This document shows, piece by piece, positions 1-9,652 of a stretch of DNA of 64,000 nucleotides. How positions within the stretch are numbered: position 1 is the stretch's first letter; every line of letters starts with the position of its first letter. A model generated the notes under the pieces. The model searched no databases, was not told the DNA's origin, and saw nothing but the letters and a program-made list of their open reading frames with translations. The stretch lies in contig CANFWV010000001.1 in the NCBI GenBank assembly GCA_947450695.1, forward strand, positions 92,138 through 156,137, written 5' to 3'. This DNA comes from Comamonadaceae bacterium (GTDB lineage: Bacteria > Pseudomonadota > Gammaproteobacteria > Burkholderiales > Burkholderiaceae_C). The position numbers and the translations under genes are program-made.

Positions 1-498
1 TGGCGAAGTGCCTTCTTTGACGGTAATCAGCTTTTCACGCGGCGTCATAATCTGGTGCGCCTTGACGTCGTAGCGGGTTTCAAAGCGAAGATCCCGGCTG
101 GTGACAATGCCGATGACTTTGCCGCCGTCGCAAACCGGGAAGCCAGAGATGCCGAGTTGTTCAGACAACTCAAGCACCTGCAGCACGGTGTGTTCTGGTG
201 TGATGACGACAGGGTCACGCACCACACCGGATTCATAGCGCTTAACTTTGGCCACATGCGCGGCTTGCTCTTGCGGAGTCAAGTTTTTGTGAACAATGCC
301 GATGCCGCCCTCCTGGGCTATGGCAATCGCCAGACGCGCCTCGGTGACGGTGTCCATCGCGGCCGAAACCAAAGGCAGGTTCAGGCGAATGTTGCGAGAA
401 AACTGGGTGGAAAGTGATGTGTCCTTGGGCAGGACTTGGGAGTACGCAGGGACCAACAAGACGTCGTCGAAGGTCAGCGCTTTGCCGAGTAGGCGCAT
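1..498 (-). CDS. guaB: IMP dehydrogenase, N-terminal part (3' end outside window)
   Basis: The enzyme oxidises IMP to XMP with NAD+, the committed step of GMP synthesis in the cytoplasm. The minus-strand frame from an ATG at 498 stays open for 166 codons to the window edge, so the gene is truncated only by the window. It begins MRLLGKALTFDDVLLVPAYS, the typical IMPDH start, followed by the conserved SAAMDTVTEARLAIA segment and GGIGIVHKN, all part of the TIM barrel. The residues after about 95 (RDPVVITPEHTV, GISGFPVCDGGKVIGIVTSRD) belong to the first CBS domain inserted in the barrel. The catalytic cysteine loop lies outside the window. rnfH and ratA lie upstream on the same strand. Confidence 0.95.
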   Translation of the reverse strand, partial: MRLLGKALTFDDVLLVPAYSQVLPKDTSLSTQFSRNIRLNLPLVSAAMDTVTEARLAIAIAQEGGIGIVHKNLTPQEQAAHVAKVKRYESGVVRDPVVITPEHTVLQVLELSEQLGISGFPVCDGGKVIGIVTSRDLRFETRYDVKAHQIMTPREKLITVKEGTSP

Positions 499-561
499 AG
501 GGAAAGCTCCAAAAACGCGATTGTACCCGTGCAAACAGCGGGTTTTGCGCTTGCAGCGTTC

Positions 562-903
562 TCAGTAACCGGCTTTTCCACCTTCGCGTTTTTTTGAGAA
601 CAGCCCTGCGCGTTTAACGCCCTGCCCCCTGAATCGTTCGCGGCGTGCGACCTTGGGGTCCACCCGGAGCGGCCGGTAAATCTCGATTCGGTCTTGATCG
701 GCCAGCACTTGATCGACATGGCAGATGCGACCCCAGATGCCGAGGCTTAAATCACCTCGGGCTAGGAGTTCGGGGATGTCAGAAAAATCTGCCTGAACGC
801 CTGACTGTTCTAGCGCCAGTTGGACCGTACTGCCTTCAGTCAGTTCTAGAAGCCATTCTTGCGCCAAGCGTTGACTCGGCGCGTAGGTCACGGCAATTTT
901 CAT
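562..903 (-). CDS. rnfH: RnfH family protein (UPF0125), 113 aa
   Basis: This is a small ubiquitin-like (beta-grasp) protein of the RnfH/UPF0125 family; its biochemical role is not settled. I start it at the ATG at 903 (MKIAVTYAPSQRLAQEW); the frame is open further upstream, but that part overlaps ratA and looks non-coding. Family features are the N-terminal strand, GSTVQLALEQSG, the LGIWGR motif and the DRIEIYRPL segment followed by a basic tail rich in Arg and Lys. It lies 16 nt downstream of ratA. The ratA-rnfH pair next to smpB is a common proteobacterial arrangement, which supports both calls. Confidence 0.88.
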   Translation of the reverse strand: MKIAVTYAPSQRLAQEWLLELTEGSTVQLALEQSGVQADFSDIPELLARGDLSLGIWGRICHVDQVLADQDRIEIYRPLRVDPKVARRERFRGQGVKRAGLFSKKREGGKAGY

Positions 904-919
904 GGCGAGAGGCAATTGA

Positions 920-1363
920 TCACGACTCCCCGTACACCTGAGTTGCACGTTTAACGAATGCTTCAACCATGCTACCGGCAATCTTGTCAAAAACTGGCCC
1001 GACCAGCGCGGCCAGTGCCCGATTGGCAAAGCTATAGCGAAGCGTGAAGTCGACCTTGCTCGCCCGTTGACCTTCGCCGAGAGGGGTGAATGTCCAAAGA
1101 CCATCGAGATGTGAGAACGGGCCGTCGACCAGTTCCATCGCAACTTCGCGGTCTGCTACGTGTTGGTTGCGGGTGGTGAATGTCTGTTTAATGCCGGCAA
1201 ATGAGATTCCCACTTTAGCGGTCATACCGGTGGCGTCTTCCGACAGCACACTGGCTTGGTCGCACCACGGCAAAAACGCCGGATAGTGCGCAACGTCGGT
1301 GACGAGTGCAAACATTTCTTCGGCGCTGTACCAGAGGAGGACGGACTTGTGAACGGTTTTCAT
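920..1363 (-). CDS. ratA: RatA family START/coenzyme Q-binding protein
   Basis: This 147-residue protein belongs to the COQ10/RatA family of START-like lipid-binding folds. In E. coli RatA was described as a toxin blocking 70S subunit association, while related proteins act as ubiquinone chaperones, so the role here is uncertain. The N-terminus [18 protein letters not shown] and the motifs [24 protein letters not shown] and [13 protein letters not shown] are typical, as is the final helix ([17 protein letters not shown]). It is divergent from smpB with about 55 nt between the start codons, so the two genes probably share a promoter region. Confidence 0.88.
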   Translation of the reverse strand: MKTVHKSVLLWYSAEEMFALVTDVAHYPAFLPWCDQASVLSEDATGMTAKVGISFAGIKQTFTTRNQHVADREVAMELVDGPFSHLDGLWTFTPLGEGQRASKVDFTLRYSFANRALAALVGPVFDKIAGSMVEAFVKRATQVYGES

Positions 1364-1418
1364 ACAATGCAGTTGCGTTGGTAATTGTATTAGCCGCCCG
1401 CACCCTCACCTCTCAGAC

Positions 1419-1973
1419 ATGGCCACCAAAGAAGCAAGCTCCTCCAAAAAACCCGCTGCGGCCTCTTCCGGCAAGCCAGCCAAGCCCGCAGCCAATCTGT
1501 CGCCAAAAGCGGCAGCCGCTGCTATTCGCATTGCCGACAACAAAAAAGCCACATACAACTACCACATTGAAGAGCGCTTTGAAGCCGGCATGGTGCTTGA
1601 AGGCTGGGAGGTGAAGTCAGTCCGCGAGGGCAAAGTGCAATTGACCGACGGCTACGTCGTTATCCGCAATGGTGAGCTCTTCATCATCGGCTGCCAGATC
1701 AACCCGCTGGGCACCGCGTCAACGCATGTGCAACCGGACTCCATTCGCACCAAGAAGCTCTTGATGCACAAAGATGAAATCAAACGCTTGCTGGCCAAGG
1801 TCGAGCAAAAAGGTTTCACGCTGGTACCGCTCAATATGCACTGGAAATCTGGTCGAGTGAAATGCGAAATTGGCTTGGCCAAAGGCAAAGCCGAGCATGA
1901 CAAGCGCGACACCATCAAGGACCGCGAAGGAAAACGCGAAGTTGAGCGCGTGATGAAGTCACGCGGTCGCTAA
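1419..1973 (+). CDS. smpB: SsrA-binding protein SmpB
   Basis: SmpB binds tmRNA and brings it to stalled ribosomes for trans-translation. The core from about residue 35 is typical: [31 protein letters not shown], then GCQINPLG and [11 protein letters not shown]. The basic C-terminal tail ([20 protein letters not shown]) enters the ribosomal mRNA channel. The protein has 184 residues, longer than the usual 150 to 160, because of an Ala/Lys/Pro-rich N-terminal extension of about 30 residues. No tmRNA gene is visible in this window. The stop is only 4 nt from the convergent stop of the hydratase-family gene. Confidence 0.95.
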   Translation: MATKEASSSKKPAAASSGKPAKPAANLSPKAAAAAIRIADNKKATYNYHIEERFEAGMVLEGWEVKSVREGKVQLTDGYVVIRNGELFIIGCQINPLGTASTHVQPDSIRTKKLLMHKDEIKRLLAKVEQKGFTLVPLNMHWKSGRVKCEIGLAKGKAEHDKRDTIKDREGKREVERVMKSRGR

Positions 1974-1977
1974 AAGT

Positions 1978-3129
1978 TTACAGAGACTTCAGTGGATGCT
2001 TATCTGGCGTCCAAGGGCTGACGAAAAATTCATCCGCCATGCCCGGCTTCACATCTTCAATACGCGCCGGATTCCACTTCGGCGCGTAGTCCTTATCGAT
2101 CACCAAGGCGCGAATGCCTTCCATGACTTCGCTGGCAGTGCCCGGTCGGTCATAAAAACTGTGGTGCACCATGTCGCGCTCCATGCGCAGGTCGTCGGCC
2201 AAAGTCATATGCCGAGCACGGCGAATTTGCTCCAAGGTCACGTGCAACATCAGGGGTGAACGCTTGCGCAAGGCGGTTGCGGTTTTCTGCGCCCAGCGGT
2301 CGTCCTTGGCTTTATCCAACGCGTCGACCATGTGCTTGACGCGCAGCAACGAAAAGAAGCTGTCAATGTGACTGTCTGGCTGAATCAAGGTGGCATCCGG
2401 CTGGCCGACTTCGCTGGCGAGCCAGCTCTTAGCTTCAGCGATGTTGGTGAATGCTTGTGTGCCCAGCGCAGCCCACACTGCAGGCATACGTGCGGCGTCC
2501 ATCTTCACATCAGCCAGACCGTATTGCAGGGCTTCATCAGCACCAATCACATCACCGGTGAGTGCCAAATATTCGCCCATATGACCGGGACAACGGCTCA
2601 AAAAGTAGCCTCCCCCCACATCAGGGAAGAGGCCAATATTGGTCTCAGGCATAGCCATGCGGGTGTGCTCTGTGACGATGCGCAAACTCGCGCCTTGACT
2701 GATGCCCATGCCACCACCCATGACCACGCCGTCCATGAACGCGACGAAAGGTTTGGGGTACTGATGAATCAGTTGATTGAGCCTGTATTCTTCGGTGAAA
2801 AAATCATCCAGAGAGCTGTCATTTGCCAACACCGCCTGATGGAAATAACGGATATCACCACCCGCGCTAAAGCCACCAAACAAAGCCTCAGAGGTACCCG
2901 GACGTCCGGCCTTGTTGCTCCCGCGGATCGCCACCAACATCACAGCAGGATCGGCTTGTAAGGCAGTCAACGCCGTCGACAAATCGCGCACCATGGTCAA
3001 AGACAATGCATTCAGCGCCTTGGGCCGGTTCAGCGTGATCAGACCCGCGTTGCCGCGCCGTTCGACGACGACATAGTTGGCTGGCTCAGACGATGGGGCT
3101 TTGGCTTCAGTGACGGTGGTGCTGTTCAT
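1978..3129 (-). CDS. Enoyl-CoA hydratase/isomerase family protein, probable 3-hydroxyisobutyryl-CoA hydrolase
   Basis: This 383-residue crotonase-fold protein is longer than enoyl-CoA hydratases (about 260) and fits the 3-hydroxyisobutyryl-CoA hydrolase branch, which acts in valine breakdown. Evidence is NRPKALNALSLTMV near the start, FGGFSAGGDIRYF for the first oxyanion-hole segment, DGVVMGGGMGIS for the second, and PETNIGLFPDVGGGYFLSR with the catalytic acidic region. The long C-terminal part (residues about 230 to 380, including ERDMVHHSF) is the ECH_2 extension typical of the hydrolases. The neighbour typA has no functional link, and a hairpin terminator separates them. Exact substrate is inferred from the family only. 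Confidence 0.85.
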   Translation of the reverse strand: MNSTTVTEAKAPSSEPANYVVVERRGNAGLITLNRPKALNALSLTMVRDLSTALTALQADPAVMLVAIRGSNKAGRPGTSEALFGGFSAGGDIRYFHQAVLANDSSLDDFFTEEYRLNQLIHQYPKPFVAFMDGVVMGGGMGISQGASLRIVTEHTRMAMPETNIGLFPDVGGGYFLSRCPGHMGEYLALTGDVIGADEALQYGLADVKMDAARMPAVWAALGTQAFTNIAEAKSWLASEVGQPDATLIQPDSHIDSFFSLLRVKHMVDALDKAKDDRWAQKTATALRKRSPLMLHVTLEQIRRARHMTLADDLRMERDMVHHSFYDRPGTASEVMEGIRALVIDKDYAPKWNPARIEDVKPGMADEFFVSPWTPDKHPLKSL

Positions 3130-3161
3130 GTTTGTGTTGATGTGACTGATTGACTGAAGGC

Positions 3162-3201
3162 AAAACGCACCGCCAGGCCTTGTGGACCGTGCGGTGCGTT
3201 T
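3162..3201 (-). terminator. Hairpin downstream of typA
   Basis: AAACGCACCGC (3163-3173) and GCGGTGCGTTT (3191-3201) form a perfect 11-bp inverted repeat with a 17-nt loop. On the minus strand it lies just after the typA stop and is followed by a short T run (TTTT), so it probably ends typA transcripts. The T run is short, so termination may be partial. Confidence 0.65.
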
Positions 3202-3233
3202 GCTAGCGTGTTAGCGAACTAACGATTGGTTTT

Positions 3234-5057
3234 TTAACGACCAAAGCGCTTGCGATCGCTTTCTGTCAGGTAACGCTTGCGCAGACGAATCGACTTCGGT
3301 GTGATTTCAACCAGCTCGTCGTCCTCAATGAACTCAACGCCATATTCCAGTGTGCATTCAATCGGTGGCGTGATCTTGATCGCGTCTTCTTTGCCGGATA
3401 CGCGGAAGTTGGTCAACTGCTTGGTACGCGTGGCGTTGACCACCAGATCGTTGTCACGGCTGTGGATACCCACAATCATGCCTTCATATACGGGATCGTT
3501 GGCCTTGACGAACATACGACCACGGTCATCCAGCTTGCCCAGTGCGTAGGTGAAAATTTCACCCGCGTCCATGGAAATCAGCACACCATTTTTACGGCCA
3601 CCGATGTCGCCTTTGTGCGGCTCATAGCAGTCGAAAATGTTGGCGATCAAGCCAGAACCGCGTGTCAAGTTCAGGAATTCGTTGGTAAAGCCGATTAGGC
3701 CACGGGCCGGAATGCGGTATTCCAAACGAACACGGCCACGGCCGTCAGATTCCATGTTGACCAGGTCACCCTTGCGCTCGCCCAGGGCTTGCATCACGCC
3801 ACCTTGGTGGGTTTCTTCGATGTCAGCGGTAACCAATTCGATCGGCTCCCACTTTTCGCCGTTGACTTCTTTGATCACCACGCGTGGCTTGGAGACGGCC
3901 ATCTCGAAGCCTTCACGGCGCATGTTTTCCAACAAAATAGTCAAGTGCAATTCACCGCGACCCATGACTTCGAAGATACCTTCTTCGTCGGTTTCTTTGA
4001 CCCGCAAAGCGACGTTGTGTTGGAGTTCTTTTTGCAGACGGTCCCAGATCTGACGGCTGGTGACGTACTTGCCTTCGCGCCCGGCCAATGGGCTGGTGTT
4101 GACACAGAAGTTCATCGTCAGGGTGGGCTCGTCAACCTTCAGCATCGGCAGCGGCATCGGATTCACTGGATCGGTGATGGTCACACCAATACCAATGTCA
4201 TTGATACCGTTGATCAGCACGATTTCGCCAGGGCCGGCTTCAGTCGCCTGCACGCGCTCCAAGCCTTGAAAAGTTAGCACTTGGTTGATACGACCTTTGA
4301 TGGCTTTACCGTCCGGGCCGTCCATCACAACGACGTCCATCATCGGCTTGATCGTGCCTTGCTTGATACGGCCAACACCGATACGACCGACGAATGTCGA
4401 AAAGTCAAGGGCGGAAATTTGCAATTGCAATGGAGCTGCAGGGTCACCAGATTGCGCTGGCACATGCTTCAGCACAGTGTCGAACAGGGCCGACATATCT
4501 GGACCCCACTGTTCACCAGGTGCGCCCTCTTCCATCGACGACCAGCCATTGATGCCAGAGGCGTAAACGACTGGGAAATCCAGCTGTTCATCAGTGGCGC
4601 CGAGCTTGTCGAACAGATCGAATGCCGCGTTGACGACGAAGTCAGGACGAGCGCCTGGCTTGTCCACTTTGTTCACCACCAAAATTGGCTTGAGGCCGAG
4701 GGCCAAAGCCTTTTTGGTCACGAAACGCGTTTGCGGCATCGGGCCTTCTTGCGCGTCAATCAGCAATACAACGCCGTCAACCATCGACAAAGCGCGTTCG
4801 ACTTCACCACCGAAGTCAGCGTGGCCCGGGGTGTCGACGATGTTGATGTGCGTGCCTTTCCAAGTCACAGCGCAGTTTTTGGCCAGAATCGTTATGCCAC
4901 GTTCTTTTTCAATGGCGTTGTTGTCCATCACTGTGTCGACGACTTTTTCGTGATCGGCGAAGGTGCCGGACTGACGCAGCAGTTGGTCGACCATGGTGGT
5001 CTTACCATGGTCGACGTGGGCGATGATGGCGATGTTACGGATCTGTTTATGACTCAT
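3234..5057 (-). CDS. typA: Translational GTPase TypA/BipA
   Basis: BipA is a ribosome-associated GTPase of the EF-G family that helps 50S assembly and adaptation to stress. All 607 residues fit the family. G motifs are visible in order: AHVDHGKTT (G1, residues about 13 to 21), RGITILAKN (G2), DTPGHADFGGEVERA (G3), NKVDKPGARPD (G4). They are followed by a beta-barrel domain, an EF-G III-like domain and the BipA-specific C-terminal domain with RGLIGFTNEFLNLTRG and the final TESDRKRFGR. It lies downstream of truB with 54 nt between, at the end of the rimP-nusA-infB-rbfA-truB series. Confidence 0.96.
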   Translation of the reverse strand: MSHKQIRNIAIIAHVDHGKTTMVDQLLRQSGTFADHEKVVDTVMDNNAIEKERGITILAKNCAVTWKGTHINIVDTPGHADFGGEVERALSMVDGVVLLIDAQEGPMPQTRFVTKKALALGLKPILVVNKVDKPGARPDFVVNAAFDLFDKLGATDEQLDFPVVYASGINGWSSMEEGAPGEQWGPDMSALFDTVLKHVPAQSGDPAAPLQLQISALDFSTFVGRIGVGRIKQGTIKPMMDVVVMDGPDGKAIKGRINQVLTFQGLERVQATEAGPGEIVLINGINDIGIGVTITDPVNPMPLPMLKVDEPTLTMNFCVNTSPLAGREGKYVTSRQIWDRLQKELQHNVALRVKETDEEGIFEVMGRGELHLTILLENMRREGFEMAVSKPRVVIKEVNGEKWEPIELVTADIEETHQGGVMQALGERKGDLVNMESDGRGRVRLEYRIPARGLIGFTNEFLNLTRGSGLIANIFDCYEPHKGDIGGRKNGVLISMDAGEIFTYALGKLDDRGRMFVKANDPVYEGMIVGIHSRDNDLVVNATRTKQLTNFRVSGKEDAIKITPPIECTLEYGVEFIEDDELVEITPKSIRLRKRYLTESDRKRFGR

Positions 5058-5111
5058 GGTGGGCTTTCTAAAACTTCAAAAACTTTTTTGTCTGGACGGT
5101 CTGTTGAAACA

Positions 5112-6164
5112 TCAAGGCAAGGCTGGGGGCTCATCGGAATGAAGCGCTGGACCAGCCGATGCTGAGGTTGCACTGCCAATGGCGGCGCTTTCCAGCATGT
5201 CCTGTACTTCAATGGGGCTGAGCAAACGCTCAGGAATCAACTCGTTGGCGGTCACATGGGCCGTGCCTAAAAATACGTGCGGGTCGCTACCAAAAACTTG
5301 CACTAAAGGCTGGTTTTCGGCAATGTGTGGGCCCCATTGGCCTGCTTCGCCACGGCGAGGCAGGCCGCTCAAAAATCGGCTGGCGTTAGGAGCATCTAGT
5401 CTGACCGATGGTGCGGAGGAGACCAGCGACTGCGGAGGCAACAGGCAAGCATCACGTTCGGCTTCGTTCATGGCCTCAAGAGCAGGCAAGCTGACACACT
5501 GGTTGGCCACGTAGCCACCAGTTTCTATCCGCCGCAAAAACCCGAGGTGCGCGCCGCAACCAATGGCTTCGCCAATGTCTTCACCGAGCGTGCGAATGTA
5601 AGTTCCCTTGCTGCAGCGCACGATGATGCGAATGGCCGCAGGTGCGCGGTCGTCATCGGCGGATGACATGTGAAGATCGTGAATCAGGATATGCCGTGGC
5701 TCACGCTCAACCTCTTTACCAGCCCGTGCGTATTCGTAAAGTGCCTTACCGTCTTTTTTTAGCGCCGAATACATCGGTGGAATTTGGGCCTGAGGGCCAC
5801 TGAATTTCGCGGTCAACTTCTCAAGCAAGTCGGCGGTGATCTCGGGCACCACACGGGTTTCAATAACGTCGCCTTCAGCATCTGCGGTGGTGGTTTTTTG
5901 ACCCAGCAGCAAAACTGCTTCATAGGTCTTGTCGGCCTCCAACTGCATCTGACTGAACTTGGTCGCTGCCCCAAAGCATAGCGGTAAAACGCCCGTCGCC
6001 AACGGATCAAGCGTGCCAGTATGGCCGGCTTTTTCGGCGCGCATTAACCACTTGGCCTTTTGCAAGGCTTGATTACTCGACAGCCCTATCGGCTTGTCGA
6101 GCAGCAGCACGCCATGCACGGGACGTCGCTTAATTTTCTGGCGGGGACTTGATGTTTGCGTCAT
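5112..6164 (-). CDS. truB: tRNA pseudouridine(55) synthase TruB
   Basis: TruB makes pseudouridine 55 in the T arm of tRNAs. The sequence has KRRPVHGVLLLDKPIGLSSN at the start, the catalytic motif AGHTGTLDPLATGVL with Asp53, FSGPQAQIPPMYSALKKDG, and CSKGTYIRTLGEDIGEAIG. The enzyme has 350 residues against about 300 to 315 in most relatives. The surplus is a C-terminal tail of low complexity (Ser/Ala/Pro-rich) after the second PUA-like segment. It follows rbfA in the usual order, but the 87-nt spacer contains an inverted repeat (see 6172-6232). Confidence 0.95.
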   Translation of the reverse strand: MTQTSSPRQKIKRRPVHGVLLLDKPIGLSSNQALQKAKWLMRAEKAGHTGTLDPLATGVLPLCFGAATKFSQMQLEADKTYEAVLLLGQKTTTADAEGDVIETRVVPEITADLLEKLTAKFSGPQAQIPPMYSALKKDGKALYEYARAGKEVEREPRHILIHDLHMSSADDDRAPAAIRIIVRCSKGTYIRTLGEDIGEAIGCGAHLGFLRRIETGGYVANQCVSLPALEAMNEAERDACLLPPQSLVSSAPSVRLDAPNASRFLSGLPRRGEAGQWGPHIAENQPLVQVFGSDPHVFLGTAHVTANELIPERLLSPIEVQDMLESAAIGSATSASAGPALHSDEPPALP

Positions 6165-6171
6165 ATATATC

Positions 6172-6232
6172 GACAGGCTCGGCGGGCAGATTTATCTGCA
6201 CGCTGGCTAGCACCGTTAACCCTGAGCCTGTC
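6172..6232. repeat. REP-like inverted repeat in the rbfA-truB spacer
   Basis: GACAGGCTC (6172-6180) and GAGCCTGTC (6224-6232) are exact inverted copies 61 nt apart end to end. Between them GCAGATTTATCTGC (6186-6199) is a second palindrome. The outer arm in the context CCCTGAGCCTGTCAAAGGGC resembles a short dispersed repeat seen in many proteobacterial intergenic regions. In the mRNA it would fold into a branched hairpin between rbfA and truB. Confidence 0.6.
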
Positions 6233-6251
6233 AAAGGGCAACGGCGCTGGG

Positions 6252-6620
6252 TCAGTCGTCTTGAGCGCGAGAGGAAACAGCCTTGGCTATCAAGGCGTTC
6301 ATATCAGAGGCACGTTCAGTCGTTCGGTCAAACAAGAAATGCAGTGTTGGCACAGTGTGGATCATCAGTTTCTTGAACAAACCATTGCGCAAAAAACCTG
6401 CGGCTTGGTTCAAGGCTTCTTCACATTCTTTCGGGTCACCGACCAAGACACTGAAAAATATTTTGGCATGAGCGTAGTCAGGCGTCACTTCGACCGACTG
6501 CACCGTGACCATACCCACCCGCGGATCTTTCAACTCGCGCGCGATCAGTTCCGTCAGATCACGCTGAATCTGGTCGGCGACGCGAAAACCGCGGTTGGGG
6601 GTGGATGATTTCTTACGCAT
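6252..6620 (-). CDS. rbfA: 30S ribosome-binding factor RbfA
   Basis: RbfA is a single KH-domain protein that binds 30S precursors and helps mature the 5' end of 16S rRNA. The 122 residues match the family: [20 protein letters not shown], then [30 protein letters not shown] and the helix with [19 protein letters not shown]. The last motif, [20 protein letters not shown], is also standard. It lies between infB and truB, as in most bacteria. Confidence 0.94.
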   Translation of the reverse strand: MRKKSSTPNRGFRVADQIQRDLTELIARELKDPRVGMVTVQSVEVTPDYAHAKIFFSVLVGDPKECEEALNQAAGFLRNGLFKKLMIHTVPTLHFLFDRTTERASDMNALIAKAVSSRAQDD

Positions 6621-6653
6621 TTAAAAGATTCAAAATATTACCGGGAGGTGGTG

Positions 6654-6689
6654 ACGGTCTCATGACAGTTCAAGCTGACACGAGACCGT
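6654..6689. repeat. Hairpin in the infB-rbfA spacer
   Basis: ACGGTCTC (6654-6661) and GAGACCGT (6682-6689) form a perfect 8-bp stem with a 20-nt loop inside the 83-nt spacer between infB and rbfA. There is no T run after it on the minus strand. It could be an RNA processing or stability element; a terminator role is unlikely. Confidence 0.4.
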
Positions 6690-6703
6690 TGGCCGCTGTT
6701 GCT

Positions 6704-9625
6704 TTAGGCTTCGAGCGTCCTGGCGACTTCCCTGATTTCAAAGAACTCAAGAATATCGCCAACTTGGATGTCGTTGTAGCCCTTGACGTTCAAGCCACAC
6801 TCAAAGCCTTCTTTGACTTCGCGTGCATCGTCTTTGAAACGCTTGAGCGAGTCAAGTTCACCCGTGAAGATGACCACGTTTTCGCGCAAGATACGCAGAC
6901 GCGCGTTGCGCCGAACGACACCGGCTGTGACCATACAACCGGCGATGGAACCGATCTTGCTGACCTTGAAGACTTGACGAATCTCGGCATTGCCGATGAC
7001 TTCTTCTTTCTTGTCTGGAGTCAGCATGCCCGACATCGCAGCACGCAGTTCGTCAACAGCGTCATAAATGATGTTGTAGTAACGAATCTCAATGCCGTTG
7101 TTTTCGGCTTGTTTGCGCGCCTGCGCATCAGCGCGGGTATTGAAACCAATCAGCACCGCTTTGGAGGCAATCGCCAGGTTGACGTCCGACTCGGAGATGC
7201 CGCCAACAGCGGAGTACACCAATTGAACTTTGACCTCGTCGGTCGACAACTTAAGCAGCGACTGGGCCAAGGCTTCTTGCGAACCTTGCACGTCGGCTTT
7301 GATGATGATGGGCAACATCTTGACTTCGCCAGCCGACAAGTCCGAGAACATGTTCTCGAGCTTTGAAGCTTGTTGCTTGGCCAATTTGGTATTGCGGAAC
7401 TTGCCGGCACGATAAGTCGCGATCTCTCGGGCACGACGCTCGTCGGTCATGACCATGAACTCGTCGCCCGCTTGCGGCACTTCAGTCAGACCTTGAATCT
7501 CGACCGGAATCGAAGGACCCGCAGTTTTGATGGTTTTGCCGTTTTCGTCCAGCATGGCGCGGACACGACCAAAGGTCGAACCCGCCAGCACAACGTCACC
7601 CGCCTTCAGCGTACCGGACTGAACCAGCACGGTGGCCACCGGGCCGCGACCCTTATCGAGACGGGCTTCAATGACCAGGCCTTTGGCCAAAGCTTCAACC
7701 GGCGCACGCAATTCAAGCACCTCAGCTTGCAGCAGCACTTGCTCCAGCAGATCGTCAACACCGGCACCGGTGTGAGCTGAGACGCCCACAAAAGGCACGT
7801 CGCCGCCGAACTCTTCAGGGATAACTTCCTCCGTCACCAGTTCACCCTTGACTCGGTCAAGGTTGATGCCAGGCTTGTCGATCTTGTTGATGGCCACGAC
7901 GATCGGAACACCAGCGGCTTTGGCGTGCTTGATAGCCTCACGGGTTTGCGGCATGACGCCGTCGTCCGCTGCGACCACCAGAATCACGATGTCAGTCGCT
8001 TGTGCGCCACGGGCACGCATGGCCGTGAAGGCCTCGTGTCCCGGCGTGTCCAAAAAGGACACCATGCCGCGTGGCGTTTCCACATGGTAGGCGCCAATAT
8101 GTTGAGTGATACCGCCAGCCTCGCCCGAGGCGACTTTGGCTTTGCGTATGTAGTCGAGCAATGAGGTTTTGCCATGGTCGACGTGACCCATGACGGTGAC
8201 CACCGGTGCGCGCGGCAACGACTCGGCTTGTTGGCCTTGCACGTCTTCGTCGGTGAAAGCTTCCGGATCATCCAGCGCTGCCGTAACGGCTTTGTGACCC
8301 ATTTCTTCCACCACGATCATGGCGGTGTCTTGGTCCAGCGGCTGGTTGATGGTGACCATCTGACCGAGTTTCATCAGGTGTTTGATGACCTCGGATGATT
8401 TCACGCTCATCTTGTGAGCGAGTTCACCCACGGTAATGGTCTCGGGCACATGAACTTCAATGACCTTGAATTCTGATGGGGCCACAAACGTCGACTCGGG
8501 ACGTGCATCGCGGTCTGATGAGCGACGGCCACGAGGGCCACCACGGAAATTGCCACGACCTGGTGCGGAAGGCGCACCACGGGTTTTGAGTTCCGTCTTT
8601 TTCTTAGCGTCGTCTTTCCAAGTTGAAGACAAATTCTCCGACTTGACTTCTTTCTTGCCAGCAGCGCCTGGGGCAACTGGTGCGCCAGGCTTGACAGCGC
8701 CAGGCACCACGGCAGGCTTGTGCAGTGTTCCCTTGGCGGCGATTTTTGGATCGACGTGTGGCACTAGAACACGCTTTGGCGCATTCATCATCGCGCGGAT
8801 ACCGGCCGCTTCAGCTTCGGCCTTTTTACGACGATCCTGGAAGTCTTGCACCTTGGCTGCATCCGCCTGTAATTCTGCGGTGGCCTTTGCTTTGACCGCG
8901 GCCTGCGCGGCAGTAACTTCCGCAGCTTTAGCCGCCTGAACTGCAGCAGCAGCATCAGTTGCAGCGGCTGCTGCGGCGGCGGCGGCGGCGTTTACAACGC
9001 TCTGGTCCGGAAACACCCGGGAACCCACAACCGGTTTGACGGCCTTGGACTTTTCAATTTTCTTAGCCTCGGCCAATTGCGCAGCCTCAGCTGCCGCCGC
9101 GGCTGCGGCTTGAGCAATCCGCTCGGCAGCAACACGCTCTAGTTCGCGAGCAGCTTCTTGTGCATCACGCTGGCGGCATTTTTCGGCGAACTCTTCTTCT
9201 TCACGACGCAGCAACTCAGCGTGTTCTCGGGCTTCTTCCTCGCGACGCAGTAACTCAGCGTTCTCGATAACGGGCTCTTGAGGCGCCGGGGCAACCTCTT
9301 CAACTGCCGCATCGGAGCCGTCTTCACGCTTGACGAAGGTGCGTTTTTTGCGCACCTCGACTTGAATGGTCCGAGCACGACCGGTCGAGTCAGCTTGCTT
9401 GATCTCAGTGGTCGACTTCTTGACCAAGGTGATCTTTTTCCGCTCGGCTGTGGCTGTGCCGTGACTGGCCTGCAAATAGCTCAGAAGCTTTTGCTTGTCG
9501 GCCTCGGACAAACGATCGCTGGCTTCTGCCTTGGCGACGCCGGCGCTGGTCAATTGCTCGATCAGTGTTGCGGTGGGTTTATTGAGTTCAGCTGCGAATT
9601 CAGCGACTGTAGTGGTACTGGACAT
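6704..9625 (-). CDS. infB: Translation initiation factor IF-2
   Basis: IF-2 is the GTPase that places fMet-tRNA on the 30S subunit and promotes subunit joining. The 973-residue protein starts with the IF2_N domain ([20 protein letters not shown]). A long low-complexity Ala/Glu/Lys region follows to about residue 380, with runs of alanine encoded by GCN repeats near 8940-8990, and then a second IF2_N-like segment. G motifs are [43 protein letters not shown] and AINKIDKPG. The C-terminal barrel domains end with [20 protein letters not shown]. It is 27 nt downstream of nusA. An internal start giving a shorter isoform, known in E. coli, is possible but I did not identify it. Confidence 0.96.
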   Translation of the reverse strand: MSSTTTVAEFAAELNKPTATLIEQLTSAGVAKAEASDRLSEADKQKLLSYLQASHGTATAERKKITLVKKSTTEIKQADSTGRARTIQVEVRKKRTFVKREDGSDAAVEEVAPAPQEPVIENAELLRREEEAREHAELLRREEEEFAEKCRQRDAQEAARELERVAAERIAQAAAAAAAEAAQLAEAKKIEKSKAVKPVVGSRVFPDQSVVNAAAAAAAAAATDAAAAVQAAKAAEVTAAQAAVKAKATAELQADAAKVQDFQDRRKKAEAEAAGIRAMMNAPKRVLVPHVDPKIAAKGTLHKPAVVPGAVKPGAPVAPGAAGKKEVKSENLSSTWKDDAKKKTELKTRGAPSAPGRGNFRGGPRGRRSSDRDARPESTFVAPSEFKVIEVHVPETITVGELAHKMSVKSSEVIKHLMKLGQMVTINQPLDQDTAMIVVEEMGHKAVTAALDDPEAFTDEDVQGQQAESLPRAPVVTVMGHVDHGKTSLLDYIRKAKVASGEAGGITQHIGAYHVETPRGMVSFLDTPGHEAFTAMRARGAQATDIVILVVAADDGVMPQTREAIKHAKAAGVPIVVAINKIDKPGINLDRVKGELVTEEVIPEEFGGDVPFVGVSAHTGAGVDDLLEQVLLQAEVLELRAPVEALAKGLVIEARLDKGRGPVATVLVQSGTLKAGDVVLAGSTFGRVRAMLDENGKTIKTAGPSIPVEIQGLTEVPQAGDEFMVMTDERRAREIATYRAGKFRNTKLAKQQASKLENMFSDLSAGEVKMLPIIIKADVQGSQEALAQSLLKLSTDEVKVQLVYSAVGGISESDVNLAIASKAVLIGFNTRADAQARKQAENNGIEIRYYNIIYDAVDELRAAMSGMLTPDKKEEVIGNAEIRQVFKVSKIGSIAGCMVTAGVVRRNARLRILRENVVIFTGELDSLKRFKDDAREVKEGFECGLNVKGYNDIQVGDILEFFEIREVARTLEA

Positions 9626-9652
9626 AATTAGGTTTCCGTGCGGCCTCCATGA

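Noticed and set aside
904..1143. Upstream extension of rnfH by 80 codons
   Set aside because: It overlaps ratA in another frame and lacks similarity to RnfH proteins; the ATG at 903 fits the family.
8936..8993. GCN trinucleotide run as a possible microsatellite
   Set aside because: It encodes the alanine-rich linker of IF-2, which is low-complexity in most relatives; no separate function is needed to explain it.
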